Shown here: positions 62,772 through 64,000 of the stretch, in pieces
How positions within the stretch are numbered: the stretch's first letter is position 1
How the letters are laid out: each line of letters starts with the position of its first letter
DNA from: Pseudomonas sp. ICMP22404
GTDB lineage: Bacteria; Pseudomonadota; Gammaproteobacteria; Pseudomonadales; Pseudomonadaceae
NCBI RefSeq assembly: GCF_006227205.1
Contig: NZ_VCNG01000002.1
Span: forward strand, 62,001 to 126,000
Length of the DNA: 64,000 nucleotides
Direction: 5' to 3'
The notes under the pieces: model-generated
Seen by the model: the letters and a program-made list of their open reading frames with translations, nothing else
Told to the model about the DNA's origin: nothing
Databases searched by the model: none
Made by a program: the position numbers and the translations under genes

Positions 62772-63665
62772 ATGAGTTACTACCAGCCCGGCATTCTCGC
62801 CACCCCTGTTCCGCCTCAGGCTCGTCACTTGTTTTTCGCCCTGGAATCGGTCGAGGCGCTGCCGGCTGCGATCGACAGGTTGGTGCTGCAACTGGACGGT
62901 CGTGAGGTGATCGGTCTTGGCGAGTCGCTGGTCCAGGCGCTGGGCGCGCAGATCGAAGGCTTGCGGGCGTTTCCTGCCCTGGCGGGCGTGGGCGTGGACA
63001 ATCCTTCGACCCAGCACGCATTGTGGTGCTGGCTGCACGGCGAAGACCGTGGCGAACTGCTGCACCGCAGCCGCGCCATCGAGGCGGCGCTGGCACCGGC
63101 GTTGCGCCTGGTGCAAATGAACGAAACCTTCCGCCACATGACCGGCCACGATCTGACGGGTTACGAAGACGGCACCGAGAACCCGCATGACGAAGCCGCC
63201 ATCGCCGCGGCCCTGGCACAGGGCGCCGACGGGCTGCGAGGTGGCAGTTTCGCGGCGATCCAGCAGTGGCAGCACGATCTGGACGGCTTTGCGGCCCTGC
63301 AACCCCACGAGCGCGACAACATCATGGGCCGGCGGCTGAGCGACAACGAAGAGCTCGACGATGCGCCGGAATCGGCCCACGTCAAACGCACCGCCCAGGA
63401 AAGCTTCGCGCCAGAAGCCTTCGTCGTGCGCCGCTCCATGCCGTGGATCGAGGGGGATCGGGCCGGCCTGATGTTCCTCGCGTTCGGTTTCTCCCTCGAC
63501 GCTTTCGAGGCGCAACTGCGGCGCATGAGCGGTCTTGAAGATGGCATCACCGATGGCTTGTACCGCATGAGTCGGCCGATTACCGGCGGCTACTACTGGT
63601 GCCCGCCGTTGCTGGACGGGCGCCTGGACCTGCGGGTCCTGGCCGAGGGTTGTGCAAAAGCGTGA
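62772..63665 (+). CDS. Dyp-type peroxidase
   Basis: 297 residues. The conserved GXXDG distal loop is GYEDG at 130-134, the proximal haem-binding His is about 203 (ESAHVKR) and the distal Arg near 220 (RRSMPW). These give a haem-binding, dye-decolorizing peroxidase. There is no Tat signal, so it is probably cytoplasmic, perhaps packaged in an encapsulin; no encapsulin gene is in view. The ATG is preceded by AAGGAG. It is followed by the partial SDR. Confidence 0.93.
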   Translation: MSYYQPGILATPVPPQARHLFFALESVEALPAAIDRLVLQLDGREVIGLGESLVQALGAQIEGLRAFPALAGVGVDNPSTQHALWCWLHGEDRGELLHRSRAIEAALAPALRLVQMNETFRHMTGHDLTGYEDGTENPHDEAAIAAALAQGADGLRGGSFAAIQQWQHDLDGFAALQPHERDNIMGRRLSDNEELDDAPESAHVKRTAQESFAPEAFVVRRSMPWIEGDRAGLMFLAFGFSLDAFEAQLRRMSGLEDGITDGLYRMSRPITGGYYWCPPLLDGRLDLRVLAEGCAKA

Positions 63666-63717
63666 CGTGAACGCTATTCTTGGCCCCTGGCGTCTACCGT
63701 AAAACAGGGGAAGCAGC

Positions 63718-64000
63718 GTGGATAAAGTCATCGTGATCACTGGTGGTGGCCGTGGTATCGGCGCGGCCACGGCATTATTGGCTGCCGAGCTGGGGTATCG
63801 GATCTGCATCAACTACCAGTCCGATGAAAACGCCGCGCAGGACGTGCTGGCGCAGATCCGTGCCAAAGGCGCACAGGCCATTGCCGTGCGTGCCGACGTG
63901 AGCATCGAGGATGAGGTGGTCGGCCTGTTCGACCGGGTGGATGCAGAGCTGGGGCGCGTCACGGCGCTGGTGAACAACGCCGGTACGGTCGCTCACAAGT
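63718..64000 (+). CDS. SDR-family oxidoreductase, partial
   Basis: The gene leaves the right edge after 94 codons. It starts with GTG after AGGGGA. The N-terminal Rossmann motif is TGGGRGIGAATALLAAELGY (8-27) and NNAG ends near residue 90. By the YgfF-like opening it could be a glucose/steroid-type short-chain dehydrogenase; the catalytic Tyr-Lys lies beyond the edge. It may be co-transcribed with the Dyp peroxidase 50 bases upstream. Confidence 0.88.
   Translation, partial: MDKVIVITGGGRGIGAATALLAAELGYRICINYQSDENAAQDVLAQIRAKGAQAIAVRADVSIEDEVVGLFDRVDAELGRVTALVNNAGTVAHK

Overview
The window is chromosomal DNA of a Pseudomonas, most probably a member of the P. fluorescens complex. The evidence is high GC, dense Pseudomonas-type gene content (liu leucine pathway, selD-mnmH, pqiABC, PolB, AmpC), and at least a dozen paired inverted REP repeats of the GTGGGAGCGAGC family between genes. 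I see no rRNA, tRNA, prophage, insertion sequence, plasmid origin or CRISPR array.

Layout. 1-8.8 kb: leucine/isovalerate catabolism. liuA-liuB-liuC-liuD run on the minus strand, with liuD leaving the window at base 1. An acyl-CoA synthetase lies on the plus strand, followed by liuE (HMG-CoA lyase) and the MerR regulator liuR on the minus strand. Palindromes resembling LiuR operators lie before liuA (two) and liuR (one). Behind liuE, on the minus strand, is a noncoding RNA with a sigma-54 promoter and AANAANAA motifs, read here as CrcY, the Hfq/Crc-sequestering RNA of carbon catabolite repression. 8.9-12.3 kb: a LysR regulator, a divergent acyl-CoA dehydrogenase, and a PEP-mutase-superfamily oxaloacetate decarboxylase. 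12.4-14.1 kb: a compact three-gene operon that I cannot assign (HEAT-like protein, cupin, 60-residue peptide, terminator). 14.3-21.5 kb: a catabolic cluster led by an RpiR regulator (isochorismatase, glutamine-synthetase-like ligase, N-formylglutamate-amidohydrolase-like enzyme, APC permease, two arginine-succinyltransferase-like subunits).

21.8-38 kb: a CobC-like phosphatase with cobF; ftrA with a rhodanese; an amino-acid binding protein with an AstE-like deacylase; an esterase; small secreted proteins; a Tsx-like channel with a PurR/LacI-type operator upstream; selD-mnmH; an ArsP-like permease; a periplasmic phosphatase; a GST; a zinc-type hemB broken by one extra C; and a DUF1615 lipoprotein. 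38.2-38.6 kb: a secreted protein made of nine 13-residue repeats.

38.8-64 kb: a second GST, pqiA(two halves)-pqiB-pqiC, a CBS protein, DNA polymerase II, an AEC transporter, an alcohol dehydrogenase, then a minus-strand redox cluster (AraC, flavin oxidase, cupin, AhpD-like, SDR) facing a LysR gene. These are followed by a TPR protein, an MFS transporter, an aldo-keto reductase, a periplasmic aldose epimerase, a lipoprotein, a TSUP permease, a DUF4174 protein, a class C beta-lactamase, a Dyp-type peroxidase and the start of an SDR.

Starts were chosen from ribosome-binding sites and family length. All function calls come from reading the sequence, without database searches.
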